DNA from: Candidatus Shapirobacteria bacterium
GTDB taxonomy: Bacteria; Patescibacteriota; Microgenomatia; UBA12405
Length of the DNA stretch: 8,318 nt
Direction of reading: 5' to 3'
NCBI GenBank assembly: GCA_026395315.1
Contig: JAPLYY010000031.1
Span: forward strand, 1-8,318
In this document: positions 1-5,826 of the stretch, piece by piece
How positions within the stretch are numbered: position 1 is the first letter of the stretch
Layout of the letters: every line of letters begins with the position of its first letter
Made by a program: the position numbers and the translations under genes
Notes under the pieces: model-generated
What the model saw: the letters and a program-made list of their open reading frames with translations, nothing else
What the model was told of the DNA's origin: nothing
Database searches by the model: none

Positions 1-759
1 TATTTTTATGACAAAGAAAATGGAATTGAACCAGATATGACAAAAGAGTGTTCCGAGGATGGATTGGGAATGGTAGCATGGGCATTACTAACAACCAAAA
101 AAAAAGGGCAAAAGAAAGATGACATTTTAAAGATTATCTTGAATCAGGCTAAAAATTGGAACTATTTGAGATCGAAGGCTTACTTAATATTAGGTTTAAC
201 TAATGGGACTTTAATTAGTTTGGAAAATGATCTAATTAATGATATTTTAAGGGTTTATAAGGATGACGGAAATTGGAAATGGTTTGAAGATAGATTGACT
301 TACGGGAATGCTTTGATACCCTGGGCTTTATGGAAGAAGGGCAGAACTAGACAAGATAACGAAAGTTTGAAGGCAGCAAAAAGTTCGACAGAATTTCTGT
401 TAAATAAGTGTCAAAAGGATGATGTACCCATGCCGGTGGCTCATTTAGGGCTGGAAAAAAACGATAATGAGAGACTATACTTTGATCAACAACCAATTGA
501 GGCCGGGTATATGGTTAGGTGTTTAGAAGAGGCGTACAAGGCAACAAATGACAATTACTATAAGAATATGGCGGAAAAATGGTGGGGTTGGTTTTGGGGA
601 AATAATATTAATAAGGTAAAATTAATTGACGATGATTTTGCCTGTTATGACGGTTTAACGGTTAAGGATGACAAAGTAAATTTAAATCAGGGAGCGGAAT
701 CAAATATCTGTTTTTTAATGGCGTATTTAGCGGTCAGAAGATTGGGGCTGGTTGATTAA
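1..759 (+). CDS. Carbohydrate-related alpha/alpha-toroid-like protein, C-terminal part (5' end outside window)
   Basis: The reading frame is open from base 1, so the gene begins upstream. The first in-window ATG (37) is probably internal. About 252 residues are visible, rich in Trp and aromatic residues and mostly helical, with no membrane segment. Recognisable blocks are W-K-W-F-E-D-R-L-T-Y near bases 270-305, Y-F-D-Q-Q-P-I-E-A near 480-505, C-Y-D-G-L near 640-660, and N-L-N-Q-G-A-E-S near 680-705. From memory, these blocks occur together in a helical-toroid domain found next to or fused to bacterial GT4 glycosyltransferases (glycosidase- or mannosyltransferase-related proteins). The missing N-terminus could therefore be a glycosyltransferase or more of the toroid. 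The usual T-Y-D-N-A motif reads T-Y-G-N-A here, so an acidic residue may be lost. The stop lies inside the tail of the convergent glycosyltransferase gene. The family is fairly clear; the activity is not established. Confidence 0.8.
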   Translation, partial: YFYDKENGIEPDMTKECSEDGLGMVAWALLTTKKKGQKKDDILKIILNQAKNWNYLRSKAYLILGLTNGTLISLENDLINDILRVYKDDGNWKWFEDRLTYGNALIPWALWKKGRTRQDNESLKAAKSSTEFLLNKCQKDDVPMPVAHLGLEKNDNERLYFDQQPIEAGYMVRCLEEAYKATNDNYYKNMAEKWWGWFWGNNINKVKLIDDDFACYDGLTVKDDKVNLNQGAESNICFLMAYLAVRRLGLVD

Positions 760-1839
760 ATCAAGAAATTTTTGAGCGATGACTTTGGGTGAAAAAGTGG
801 CATTGGCGTAAGTGAAAGCGTTTTGGCCCATTTTTTTACGGAGTTCTTGATCGGTAATGAGGGTATGGAGGTGAGTTGATAGATCATCAACATCTGCTTT
901 AACAAAGGTCTTTTCGGAAAAATCACGTTTGGCGTGAAAGCCGGTTTGCTGATCGACGACAGTTTCGGCGGTAGCAGTGGTGGCCAGAGAAATTACCGGT
1001 TTGCGACACATTTGGGCTTCGACGTGGGGCAGACCAAAACCTTCGATCCGGGAGGGGGCAGTATAAATATCACAGATGTTCATCAGAGCGCGCATATAGT
1101 CAATGGAATACTCGGCGGATATATAACGAATTCGATCAATAATACCAAGTTTTTGAGCCAATTCCAGCTCTTCAATTGATCTTTTAAAGACGACTGAACC
1201 GGGCCAACTTTTGATCATATAGATCCAGGGCAATGACCGATCTAATTTAGCCAAGGCCTGAATAACTTCCTGAGCACCTTTTTTAGTAGCGTCACCGCCG
1301 GTAGTATAAATAACCGGAATTTGCTGCTGATGGATTTTGACCATATTCCATTGATTGATGGGATTGGGATTACTAATAGAGATTGACATAAATCCGAGGA
1401 AAGGAAGTAGTTCCTGATCGGTCATAGGGTACCAGAGTTTGGGGTCAACGGCCTCGGGAATGACGTGAATAATATCTTTATTAATGCCGCTACGGGTGAG
1501 GTTGTTTTGACAATGAATACTGGGGGTGGCAATAATTCCATACTGATTATAATCATCGACATGTTCGGTAATAAAATCTTCATCAGAAACAATCCACGGT
1601 AATGTCTGGCAACCTAATGATTGGGGTGTTTTGACAAAAAGATCAAATTCAGTCCAATTACCAACACCGATACAAATATTAGGTTGAAATATTCGGATCT
1701 TTTCTGCTAATTCATTAGTATTGTTGGCTTTTATCAGTTGGCAATCATGGTTAAGCTCAAGAAAACCCTCAGCAAGGGCTTCGGCTTGATTGACGTAACT
1801 ATATGCTAAATAGGCGGGGACAATGAGAAGGATTTTCAT
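727..1839 (-). CDS. Glycosyltransferase family 4 (GT-B fold)
   Basis: This 370-residue protein has the length of a complete GT4 enzyme, which transfers a sugar from a nucleotide-sugar donor to a glycan or lipid acceptor at the inner face of the membrane. The N-terminal Rossmann half starts with M-K-I-L-L-I-V-P-A-Y. The donor-binding half begins near residue 175. It contains the diagnostic E-x7-E motif, E266 to E274 in E-G-F-G-L-P-H-V-E, followed by P-V-I-S and the E-T-V-x(5)-G-F segment near 292-301. There is no signal peptide or membrane segment. It is the last gene of the minus-strand run, 43 bases after the P-type ATPase. It ends in a 33-base tail-to-tail overlap with the carbohydrate-related gene at 1-759, which hints at a shared glycan theme. 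No Shine-Dalgarno precedes the ATG. Donor and acceptor cannot be told from sequence. Confidence 0.9.
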   Translation of the reverse strand: MKILLIVPAYLAYSYVNQAEALAEGFLELNHDCQLIKANNTNELAEKIRIFQPNICIGVGNWTEFDLFVKTPQSLGCQTLPWIVSDEDFITEHVDDYNQYGIIATPSIHCQNNLTRSGINKDIIHVIPEAVDPKLWYPMTDQELLPFLGFMSISISNPNPINQWNMVKIHQQQIPVIYTTGGDATKKGAQEVIQALAKLDRSLPWIYMIKSWPGSVVFKRSIEELELAQKLGIIDRIRYISAEYSIDYMRALMNICDIYTAPSRIEGFGLPHVEAQMCRKPVISLATTATAETVVDQQTGFHAKRDFSEKTFVKADVDDLSTHLHTLITDQELRKKMGQNAFTYANATFSPKVIAQKFLDLINQPQSSDR

Positions 1840-1855
1840 TTTTGGTATTGAGTTG

Positions 1856-1861
1856 ATTATA
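1856..1861 (-). promoter_or_regulatory. Possible -10 box before the glycosyltransferase gene
   Basis: The minus strand reads TATAAT, a perfect -10 consensus, ending 16 bases before the ATG at 1839. A start site about 7 bases downstream would leave a leader of only about 10 bases. No convincing -35 box lies 16-18 bases upstream, and AT-rich DNA yields such hexamers by chance. It could give the glycosyltransferase its own transcript besides read-through from the ATPase. Confidence 0.3.
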
Positions 1862-1882
1862 CAGAAAATGTTGAACTAGTGG

Positions 1883-3721
1883 CTAGGGACGGTGAAAGTT
1901 GTATCGAAATAAACGCAGAGAATTTAAAAGAGGTAAAAAGTCAGTAAAAAAATTATAGGCGGCAGAACCGGTTGGACCAATAACTTGGGTAAAAACTAAA
2001 ATCAACCCGACCGAATTTACAACACCCCAAATAATAAAATTTTCAAAAACTATCCGTAAAACTTGACGGCTTAGCCCAATAGTTTCGGCAATTTTACTAA
2101 AATCATCGTTCATTAAAGCAATATCCGAAGCCTCAATGGCGCTGTCAGAGCCGATAGCCCCCATGGCAAAGCCGATGTCGGCCAAAGCGAGGGAAGCGGC
2201 ATCGTTGATACCATCACCGACCATGGCTATTTTGTATTTGGAATTTAGATTTTTTTTCAAAAACAATAATTTATCTTCAGGTAATAAGTTGGCGTGATAT
2301 TCCTCAATACCGATTTCCCGGGCGACAGTTTTGGCCACTTTTTCATTATCGCCTGTCAGCATAACAATTCTGACCAAACCCAAACTTCTGATTTTTTTGA
2401 GAGTATTTTTAATGCCATAACGAAGTTCGTCGGCTAAAGCAATAAATCCTAATATTTTTTCATCGGAGGAAACTAAGACAAGATTATGACCGTCCATTTC
2501 AGCCAGATTAATTTGATGTAATTGATCAGGGCTTATTTTTATTTTCTGTTGATGAAAAAAGTTAAGATTACCGACAAGTATATTATTCCCATGAAAATTG
2601 GCGGTCATCCCCTTCCCGGGCAGTTCGTCAAAAGTGTCGGGCAGTGAGTAAGTTAGTTTGTTTTTATGAGCATATTCGATAATAGCTTTGGCCATAGGAT
2701 GGTCAGAAACAGACTCGGCTATGGCGGCGGTTTGAAGTAATATATTTGGTCTATTATCAAAACTTACCAGATGACTAACCTGGATTTTACCGCGGGTTAG
2801 AGTTCCGGTTTTATCGACTATTAATATTTTGCATCTGGCTAATCCTTCAAGGTAACTTCCACCTTTAATGATAATGCCTCTTTTGGCAGCGTGAGCAATA
2901 GCCACCCAAAAAGCTAAAGGAACGGCAACCGCGATATCGTCGGCGCAAGTGACCAAAAGGATGGATAAAACCAGAGAAATATTTTTGGTAAAGACATAAA
3001 CCAGGATAGAGCCGATAAGGGTAAATAAAATATATTTACCGGTAAATTTGCTAATGGTAGTTTCAATACTAACTTTTTGGGTTTGAGCTTGTTCCATTAA
3101 ATGGATCAGCTTTTCGAAAGTAGTATCTTTACCGACCCTGGTAGTTTTGACCAGAAGTGATCCGGATAAATTTAGGGTGGAACTTAGCACTTGGTCACCA
3201 ATGTGTTTTTCAGCCGGAATCGATTCGCCGGTTAAGGCAGATTGGTCAATAGAAGCAGTGCCGGAGATTATTTCTCCATCAATGGGGATTCTTTCACCGG
3301 CATCAATAATGATCAAATCATTTAATTTGACTGCTGATAAATCAATAACTTTTATTTGATTATTTATTTTTATTTTTACCGTATTCGGCCGGAGTTTAAA
3401 CAAGCTTTGGATGGCTTTCTTGGCCCTGGTTTCAGTGTAAATACCAAAAATCCGGGCAGAAGTAATCATTAAACTAATAAAGGCGACTGAAGTCCACTCC
3501 TGTTGGATTAAAGATACAAAAAGGGCGATGGCTGCCAACAGATCGACGGTAATTTTTCGTTTGGCGATAGCTTTGAAACTGCCAATGATAACGGGGATGG
3601 TGCCTAATAATCCAAAAACAATTAACAGATTATCCAAGATTAGTGACTGACCGGAGAGATAATGAAAAATTAGAATACCGGCTAAACTGAAAACCAAAAA
3701 AACGTTGACTTCAAATATCAT
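1883..3721 (-). CDS. P1B-like (heavy-metal-type) P-type cation ATPase with atypical C-A-D-D membrane motif
   Basis: This 612-residue integral membrane pump is predicted to export or import a cation by ATP hydrolysis. The P1B layout is complete. Four membrane segments (about 4-21, 28-48, 57-71, 75-92) precede the actuator domain with T-G-E-S at 164-167. Two segments follow (229-246, 249-275), then the phosphorylation site D-K-T-G-T with D303. The P1B-specific H341-P342 comes next, then T-G-D-N at 456-459 and G-D-G-I-N-D at 502-507. The last two segments are at about 556-580 and 588-604. No N-terminal HMA metal-binding domain is present. The fourth-core-helix motif is unusual: where P1B pumps have C-P-C-A-L, this protein has C259-A-D261-D262-I, the downstream P268 being kept. 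The last helix also lacks the copper M-S-x-S-S signature and has D594 instead. The fold assignment is firm; the ion is unknown and may not be a soft heavy metal. It starts 45 bases after the PH-like gene. Confidence 0.93.
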   Translation of the reverse strand: MIFEVNVFLVFSLAGILIFHYLSGQSLILDNLLIVFGLLGTIPVIIGSFKAIAKRKITVDLLAAIALFVSLIQQEWTSVAFISLMITSARIFGIYTETRAKKAIQSLFKLRPNTVKIKINNQIKVIDLSAVKLNDLIIIDAGERIPIDGEIISGTASIDQSALTGESIPAEKHIGDQVLSSTLNLSGSLLVKTTRVGKDTTFEKLIHLMEQAQTQKVSIETTISKFTGKYILFTLIGSILVYVFTKNISLVLSILLVTCADDIAVAVPLAFWVAIAHAAKRGIIIKGGSYLEGLARCKILIVDKTGTLTRGKIQVSHLVSFDNRPNILLQTAAIAESVSDHPMAKAIIEYAHKNKLTYSLPDTFDELPGKGMTANFHGNNILVGNLNFFHQQKIKISPDQLHQINLAEMDGHNLVLVSSDEKILGFIALADELRYGIKNTLKKIRSLGLVRIVMLTGDNEKVAKTVAREIGIEEYHANLLPEDKLLFLKKNLNSKYKIAMVGDGINDAASLALADIGFAMGAIGSDSAIEASDIALMNDDFSKIAETIGLSRQVLRIVFENFIIWGVVNSVGLILVFTQVIGPTGSAAYNFFTDFLPLLNSLRLFRYNFHRP

Positions 3722-3733
3722 GTAGTAATGAAA

Positions 3734-3739
3734 AGTATA
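3734..3739 (-). promoter_or_regulatory. Possible -10 box before the P-type ATPase gene
   Basis: The minus strand reads TATACT (5 of 6 consensus bases), with 12 bases between it and the ATG at 3721. This would again give a leader of only a few bases. No -35 match sits at the right distance, so this is a weak call. The 45-base gap holding it is the widest in the nine-gene run. Confidence 0.22.
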
Positions 3740-3766
3740 ATCTATATTTTTGGCTGGGAGGTGAAG

Positions 3767-4261
3767 TTAGGTCACAATTTCGGTGGTACTTAATTCTTCG
3801 AGCTTGGCTAGAAGTTCTTCTTTAGTATAGATAGAAGTATCGATTTGTTTAGTTTCAAAAGTCCGCAAACCTTCGATGACTCTTCGAGCCAATATGGCTT
3901 CATTTTTTCTTAAACCGTTGATTTTAATTTCGTTTTCAGTAAAGGTTTTGGAAACAATGACTAACTGAGCAAAGAAAGGGGCCATATTAATAAATATATT
4001 AGAGATATCTTTTAAATCAACACTATGGATATGGGAAGTGAAAAAAAATTCCCGGGTAATGACAGTAACCCGACCTTCTTCAACATTAATAGTGTCGGGG
4101 AAGAAATCAAAAGGTAGCTTATGAGTGGAAATGGCAACCAAGATACGGTTGGATTTTTTGACTAAACCGGCGACAACAGTTTTGTCAGTATTAGTAGTGA
4201 CCACTAACTGAGTGGAAGACTTTTCCGGCAAAATAGTAGTTGTACCGGGTCTGACGATCAT
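3767..4261 (-). CDS. Bacterial PH-like domain protein
   Basis: A soluble 164-residue protein with no signal peptide or membrane helix. Residues from about 50 to 133 have alternating beta strands: an F-P-D-T-I-N-V stretch, R-V-T-V-I-T, then V-D-L-K-D-I-S-N-I-F-I, L-V-I-V and I-K-I-N-G-L. A helix follows, N-E-A-I-L-A-R-R-V-I-E-G-L. That order (strands, a D-I step, more strands, I-x-G-L-x-x-x-E-A, closing helix) is the pattern of bacterial pleckstrin-homology-like domains, which often work at the membrane. A charged helical tail with K-E-E-L-L-A-K-L-E-E-L ends the protein. Its ATG overlaps the stop of the DUF3096-like gene in ATGA (4258-4261), so translation is probably coupled, and the ATPase gene follows. 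The family call rests on pattern resemblance and no ligand can be named. Confidence 0.65.
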   Translation of the reverse strand: MIVRPGTTTILPEKSSTQLVVTTNTDKTVVAGLVKKSNRILVAISTHKLPFDFFPDTINVEEGRVTVITREFFFTSHIHSVDLKDISNIFINMAPFFAQLVIVSKTFTENEIKINGLRKNEAILARRVIEGLRTFETKQIDTSIYTKEELLAKLEELSTTEIVT

Positions 4262-4401
4262 CTTAAAATGCCCAGTCCGATAAGACCAACAATAATCAGG
4301 TAGGCGGCAATAAGGTAATTAAGAAATTTGGGAAAGATAAGGACTAATATCCCGAAAACTAATGAAGCTAAAGGACTAAGATTTGACAAAGAAAGGGTCA
4401 T
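4258..4401 (-). CDS. DUF3096-like miniature membrane protein (47 aa)
   Basis: This short ORF encodes 47 residues: a polar start (M-T-L-S-L-S-N-L-S-P), then two hydrophobic stretches at about 11-24 and 29-46 separated by F-P-K-F-L-N-Y. The arrangement L-A-S-L-V-F-G-I-L-V-L-I-F-P-K followed by Y-L-I-I-V-G-L-I-G-L resembles the DUF3096 family, which are tiny bacterial membrane proteins of unknown function with two tight hydrophobic helices around a conserved F-P-[KR] turn. The stop overlaps the ATG of the PH-like gene by four bases (ATGA), good evidence that it is translated. It begins 8 bases after the preceding miniature gene. There is no Shine-Dalgarno; the ATG follows an A-rich AATAAAAAT. 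It is real by family resemblance and packing; its role is unknown. Confidence 0.8.
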   Translation of the reverse strand: MTLSLSNLSPLASLVFGILVLIFPKFLNYLIAAYLIIVGLIGLGILR

Positions 4402-4409
4402 ATTTTTAT

Positions 4410-4547
4410 TTAACCTAATAAACGGACAATAAAGACGATAACAGCGATAACCAGTAAAAGATGGATTAGGCCGCCACCAAGGTGCAGGGAAAAGCCACCC
4501 AACCAGGAAATGACTAAAAGGATAACGATGATATCTAAAATTCCCAT
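4410..4547 (-). CDS. lmo0937/DUF5670-like miniature membrane protein (45 aa)
   Basis: A 45-residue protein with two hydrophobic helices, about residues 3-18 and 29-44, joined by a glycine-rich turn G-F-S-L-H-L-G-G-G. The end L-I-H-L-L-L-V-I-A-V-I-V-F-I-V-R-L-L-G strongly recalls the lmo0937 family (DUF5670), in which a W-L-L-G turn and G-G-L-I-H-L-L-L-V-I-A are conserved. These proteins are small, membrane-bound and functionally uncharacterised; in my recollection they are often near stress or envelope genes. It begins 21 bases after the YggT-like gene and ends 8 bases before the DUF3096-like gene. The ATG follows an A-rich AGAAAAAAT instead of a Shine-Dalgarno. Length matches the family, so it is not a truncation. 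Confidence 0.8.
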   Translation of the reverse strand: MGILDIIVILLVISWLGGFSLHLGGGLIHLLLVIAVIVFIVRLLG

Positions 4548-4568
4548 ATTTTTTCTAAATTTATAATA

Positions 4569-4919
4569 TTATGTTTCCTGTTGTTTGCCCGAGGAAATGC
4601 GGATTAATTTAACAATTCCCCAAGCCATGATAATGTAAACGATGATGGCGACCAGGGTAGCCGGTTCGAGGACTGAAGTGGTTTCAAGACCTTGGGAATA
4701 ACCACGGCTAAAAATACCATTAAAAGGTAAAATAAACAGTCCGGTTAAACCATAAATAAACCTGATAAAAGCACTGCCGGTACTGGCTCCCATTAATTTA
4801 AAGATTAAACGGAAAGCGAGAAGAATTTCCAGAGCACCAAAAAAATAATAGACCAGATATTCGGCCGTCTGGGATTGAGTGGCTTCGACTTTGGTGGTGG
4901 GAACGATTATTTCGGTCAT
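4569..4919 (-). CDS. YggT family membrane protein
   Basis: A 116-residue membrane protein. After a polar 20-residue N-terminus, helix one covers about 21-43 and ends in the family-like F-R-L-I-F-K-L-M-G-A. A second hydrophobic segment, F-I-R-F-I-Y-G-L-T-G-L-F-I-L-P-F, covers about 51-67, and the last helix is at about 86-107. The order (L-x-x-F-R-x-x-x-K-L-x-G-A, then S/Y-x-L-T-x-x-F-x-x-P-F) is the YggT signature. This family is implicated in membrane or cell-division-linked homeostasis and possibly osmotic adaptation, but has no settled biochemical activity. It sits between the RHH gene (15-base gap) and two miniature membrane proteins (21-base gap). The ATG follows ATAAAAAT with no Shine-Dalgarno. 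Confidence 0.82.
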   Translation of the reverse strand: MTEIIVPTTKVEATQSQTAEYLVYYFFGALEILLAFRLIFKLMGASTGSAFIRFIYGLTGLFILPFNGIFSRGYSQGLETTSVLEPATLVAIIVYIIMAWGIVKLIRISSGKQQET

Positions 4920-4934
4920 ATTTTTATATATTTT

Positions 4935-5114
4935 TTAAATTATTAAGGGTTTTTTGATAATTATTTCTTTAGGCAAATAGCTGATAAGAGATTTTTGAAC
5001 CAGATCGGTCAAGGTTATATCGGCGATGACAGCTTGGGCCCGGGCGTGAATTAAAAGTTTGGGATTTAAAAATAAGGTAACGCGTTGTTTTTTATTGTTT
5101 GTAGTAGTTGTCAT
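4935..5114 (-). CDS. Ribbon-helix-helix (CopG/Arc-type) DNA-binding regulator
   Basis: With the ATG at 5114 the protein has 59 residues. A Thr/Asn-rich arm leads into strand K-Q-R-V-T-L-F-L (9-16). Helix A follows, P-K-L-L-I-H-A-R-A-Q-A-V-I (18-30), then a short turn and helix B, T-L-T-D-L-V-Q-K-S-L-I-S-Y-L (34-47). This is the standard RHH repressor or antitoxin fold, binding DNA as a dimer through the strand. The frame could extend to a TTG at 5150. That start lies inside the end of the Nudix gene, would add 12 residues unlike the fold, and would place the palindrome inside the gene, so I prefer 5114. No toxin gene adjoins it: the next gene is YggT. This argues for a transcription factor over an antitoxin. 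A palindrome and a -35-like box just upstream suggest it regulates itself and the genes after it. Confidence 0.78.
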   Translation of the reverse strand: MTTTTNNKKQRVTLFLNPKLLIHARAQAVIADITLTDLVQKSLISYLPKEIIIKKPLII

Positions 5115-5121
5115 ACTACTA
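5102..5121 (-). promoter_or_regulatory. Inverted repeat enclosing the RHH start codon
   Basis: The minus strand reads TAGTAGT, six bases ATGACA, then ACTACTA: a perfect 7-base stem whose loop carries the ATG start at 5112-5114. In RNA it could mask or present the start codon if the transcript begins far enough upstream. In DNA it could be a second binding site, because TAGTTGT (plus strand, 5105-5111) repeats the half-site in the upstream palindrome (5132-5138). Chance is possible, since the protein's Thr-rich arm forces ACN codons. Confidence 0.35.
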
Positions 5122-5150
5122 ACAGTACAACTAGTTGTATTACTTGTCAA
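5122..5150 (-). promoter_or_regulatory. Putative promoter of the RHH regulator gene
   Basis: The minus strand has a perfect -35 hexamer TTGACA at 5145-5150, inside the last codons of the Nudix gene. Exactly 17 bases downstream is TACTGT (5122-5127), a poor -10 with three of six consensus bases. A transcript would begin at about 5115, effectively at the ATG, so it would be leaderless. The palindrome at 5126-5139 lies between the two boxes, the standard place for a repressor to block RNA polymerase. The -35 is strong and the -10 weak. Confidence 0.4.
5126..5139. promoter_or_regulatory. 14-base perfect palindrome, candidate RHH operator
   Basis: The sequence TACAACTAGTTGTA equals its own reverse complement. 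It starts one base after the Nudix stop codon in the direction of transcription and ends 11 bases before the RHH ATG. RHH dimers bind short palindromes of this kind, often as repeated half-sites within their own promoters. The half-site TAGTTGT recurs 27 bases away at 5105-5111. Operator function is inferred from position and symmetry. Confidence 0.5.
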
Positions 5151-5604
5151 TACGCTGTTTTAAAGCTTCGTCAATTAAAAACAATTGGTTTTGGCGAAGC
5201 AATGGCAGTTTATCTTCAGTAAAAAAACCATATTCGGAGACTTCGTGAGTAGGGGTAAAATCACCGCCAATAAGCACCCCGATATAGCACATATCGAGAC
5301 GGGCAGAGTCACGGTCAGTACGGGTTTTAAGCGGGTCGTCAACACTAACAACCAGACCGGATTCTTCTTTAATCTCCCTCTTGAGAGTCTCGCGGGGATG
5401 TTCACCAAATTTCATGTAGCCACCGGGTAGCGCCCAAGAATGGGAGCGGTAAGTGTGCTTAAATAGCAAAATTTCATTTTTATTGTTAAATATAATGCCG
5501 GTGACACCAACCAGAAATTGGTCCTGAAGAAAACGCATGATAAATAATTGCAGGCCTTTAGGGAGGTGGAGGGATTTATAAATTTTAGCAAGTAATTTTT
5601 TCAC
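5140..5604 (-). CDS. Nudix hydrolase
   Basis: A 154-residue cytoplasmic enzyme that cleaves a nucleoside diphosphate linked to another moiety, with a divalent cation. The Nudix box is complete at residues 62-84: G62, five residues, E68, seven residues, then R76-E-I-K-E80-E81-S-G83-L84, so it should be active. The fold begins near residue 31 with F-L-V-G-V-T-G-I-I-F, preceded by an amphipathic 30-residue N-terminal extension containing K-G-L-Q-L-F-I-M-R-F-L. The W-A-L-P-G-G approach to the box resembles ADP-ribose-pyrophosphatase-like and related Nudix proteins, but substrate cannot be read from the box. The start is GTG, overlapping the preceding gene's TGA in GTGA (5601-5604), so translation is probably coupled. 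The final codons carry the -35-like box of the RHH gene. Confidence 0.92.
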   Translation of the reverse strand: MKKLLAKIYKSLHLPKGLQLFIMRFLQDQFLVGVTGIIFNNKNEILLFKHTYRSHSWALPGGYMKFGEHPRETLKREIKEESGLVVSVDDPLKTRTDRDSARLDMCYIGVLIGGDFTPTHEVSEYGFFTEDKLPLLRQNQLFLIDEALKQRIDK

Positions 5605-5807
5605 AAAGCGTTTTTATCCGTCGGTTGCGAATTAGAACCATTTTTTATTTTTTCATTTTCTAATTCCAACTGATGGACCTTCTTGGTAAGCTCAAGAATC
5701 TCGTCTTTATTTTTTTTGATTTCTTTATTTTTGCCATGAAGAGTAAAAGAAACGGAGATAGAATTAATCAGATAAACTAAGTAGGAAAGAACTAAACCAA
5801 ATAGCAT
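5601..5807 (-). CDS. Small membrane-anchored coiled-coil protein
   Basis: A 68-residue protein with one hydrophobic segment at the N-terminus (about 2-20, L-F-G-L-V-L-S-Y-L-V-Y-L-I). A Lys/Glu-rich helix follows (about 26-56) with heptad-like leucines, for example I-L-E-L-T-K-K-V-H-Q-L-E-L-E-N-E-K-I, then a polar tail. That is the plan of a bitopic membrane protein with a cytoplasmic coiled coil. It somewhat resembles the end of LapA/DUF1049 proteins, but one helix shorter, so I do not assign that family. It is the first gene of the minus-strand run, and its stop overlaps the Nudix GTG start by four bases. The ATG has no Shine-Dalgarno. Its start lies only 19 bases from that of the divergent lipoprotein gene, so its promoter must reach into that gene. 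Confidence 0.65.
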   Translation of the reverse strand: MLFGLVLSYLVYLINSISVSFTLHGKNKEIKKNKDEILELTKKVHQLELENEKIKNGSNSQPTDKNAL

Positions 5808-5812
5808 AGTTA

Positions 5813-5820
5813 AGGGGTGA
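5813..5820 (+). promoter_or_regulatory. Ribosome binding site of the lipoprotein gene
   Basis: AGGGGTGA closely follows the Shine-Dalgarno consensus AGGAGGTGA with one base missing. It is the only clear site of this kind before any of the 12 starts visible in the window. It lies 6 bases before a TTG at 5827 and 12 bases before an ATG at 5833. The spacing favours the TTG start, although the codon itself favours ATG. Confidence 0.6.
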
Positions 5821-5826
5821 TAAAAT

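Noticed and set aside
934..1179. 81-codon plus-strand open frame
   Set aside because: It lies wholly antisense to the glycosyltransferase GT4 core, has a Gly/Ser-rich composition typical of a shadow frame, and matches no family.
3147..3359. 70-codon plus-strand open frame
   Set aside because: Antisense to the actuator domain of the P-type ATPase, whose motifs are unambiguous.
3756..3766. Strong Shine-Dalgarno-like GGGAGGTGAAG on the plus strand
   Set aside because: No plus-strand start codon or gene follows; it falls in the gap between two minus-strand genes.
5175..5430. Two open frames, one on each strand (5175-5408 minus, 5185-5430 plus)
   Set aside because: Both are inside the Nudix gene, which contains a perfect Nudix box in its own frame.
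4935..5604. Toxin-antitoxin module (RHH antitoxin with neighbouring Nudix protein as toxin)
   Set aside because: Nudix hydrolases are not known partners of RHH antitoxins, the Nudix gene is coupled to the gene before it, and no toxin-like gene adjoins the RHH gene.
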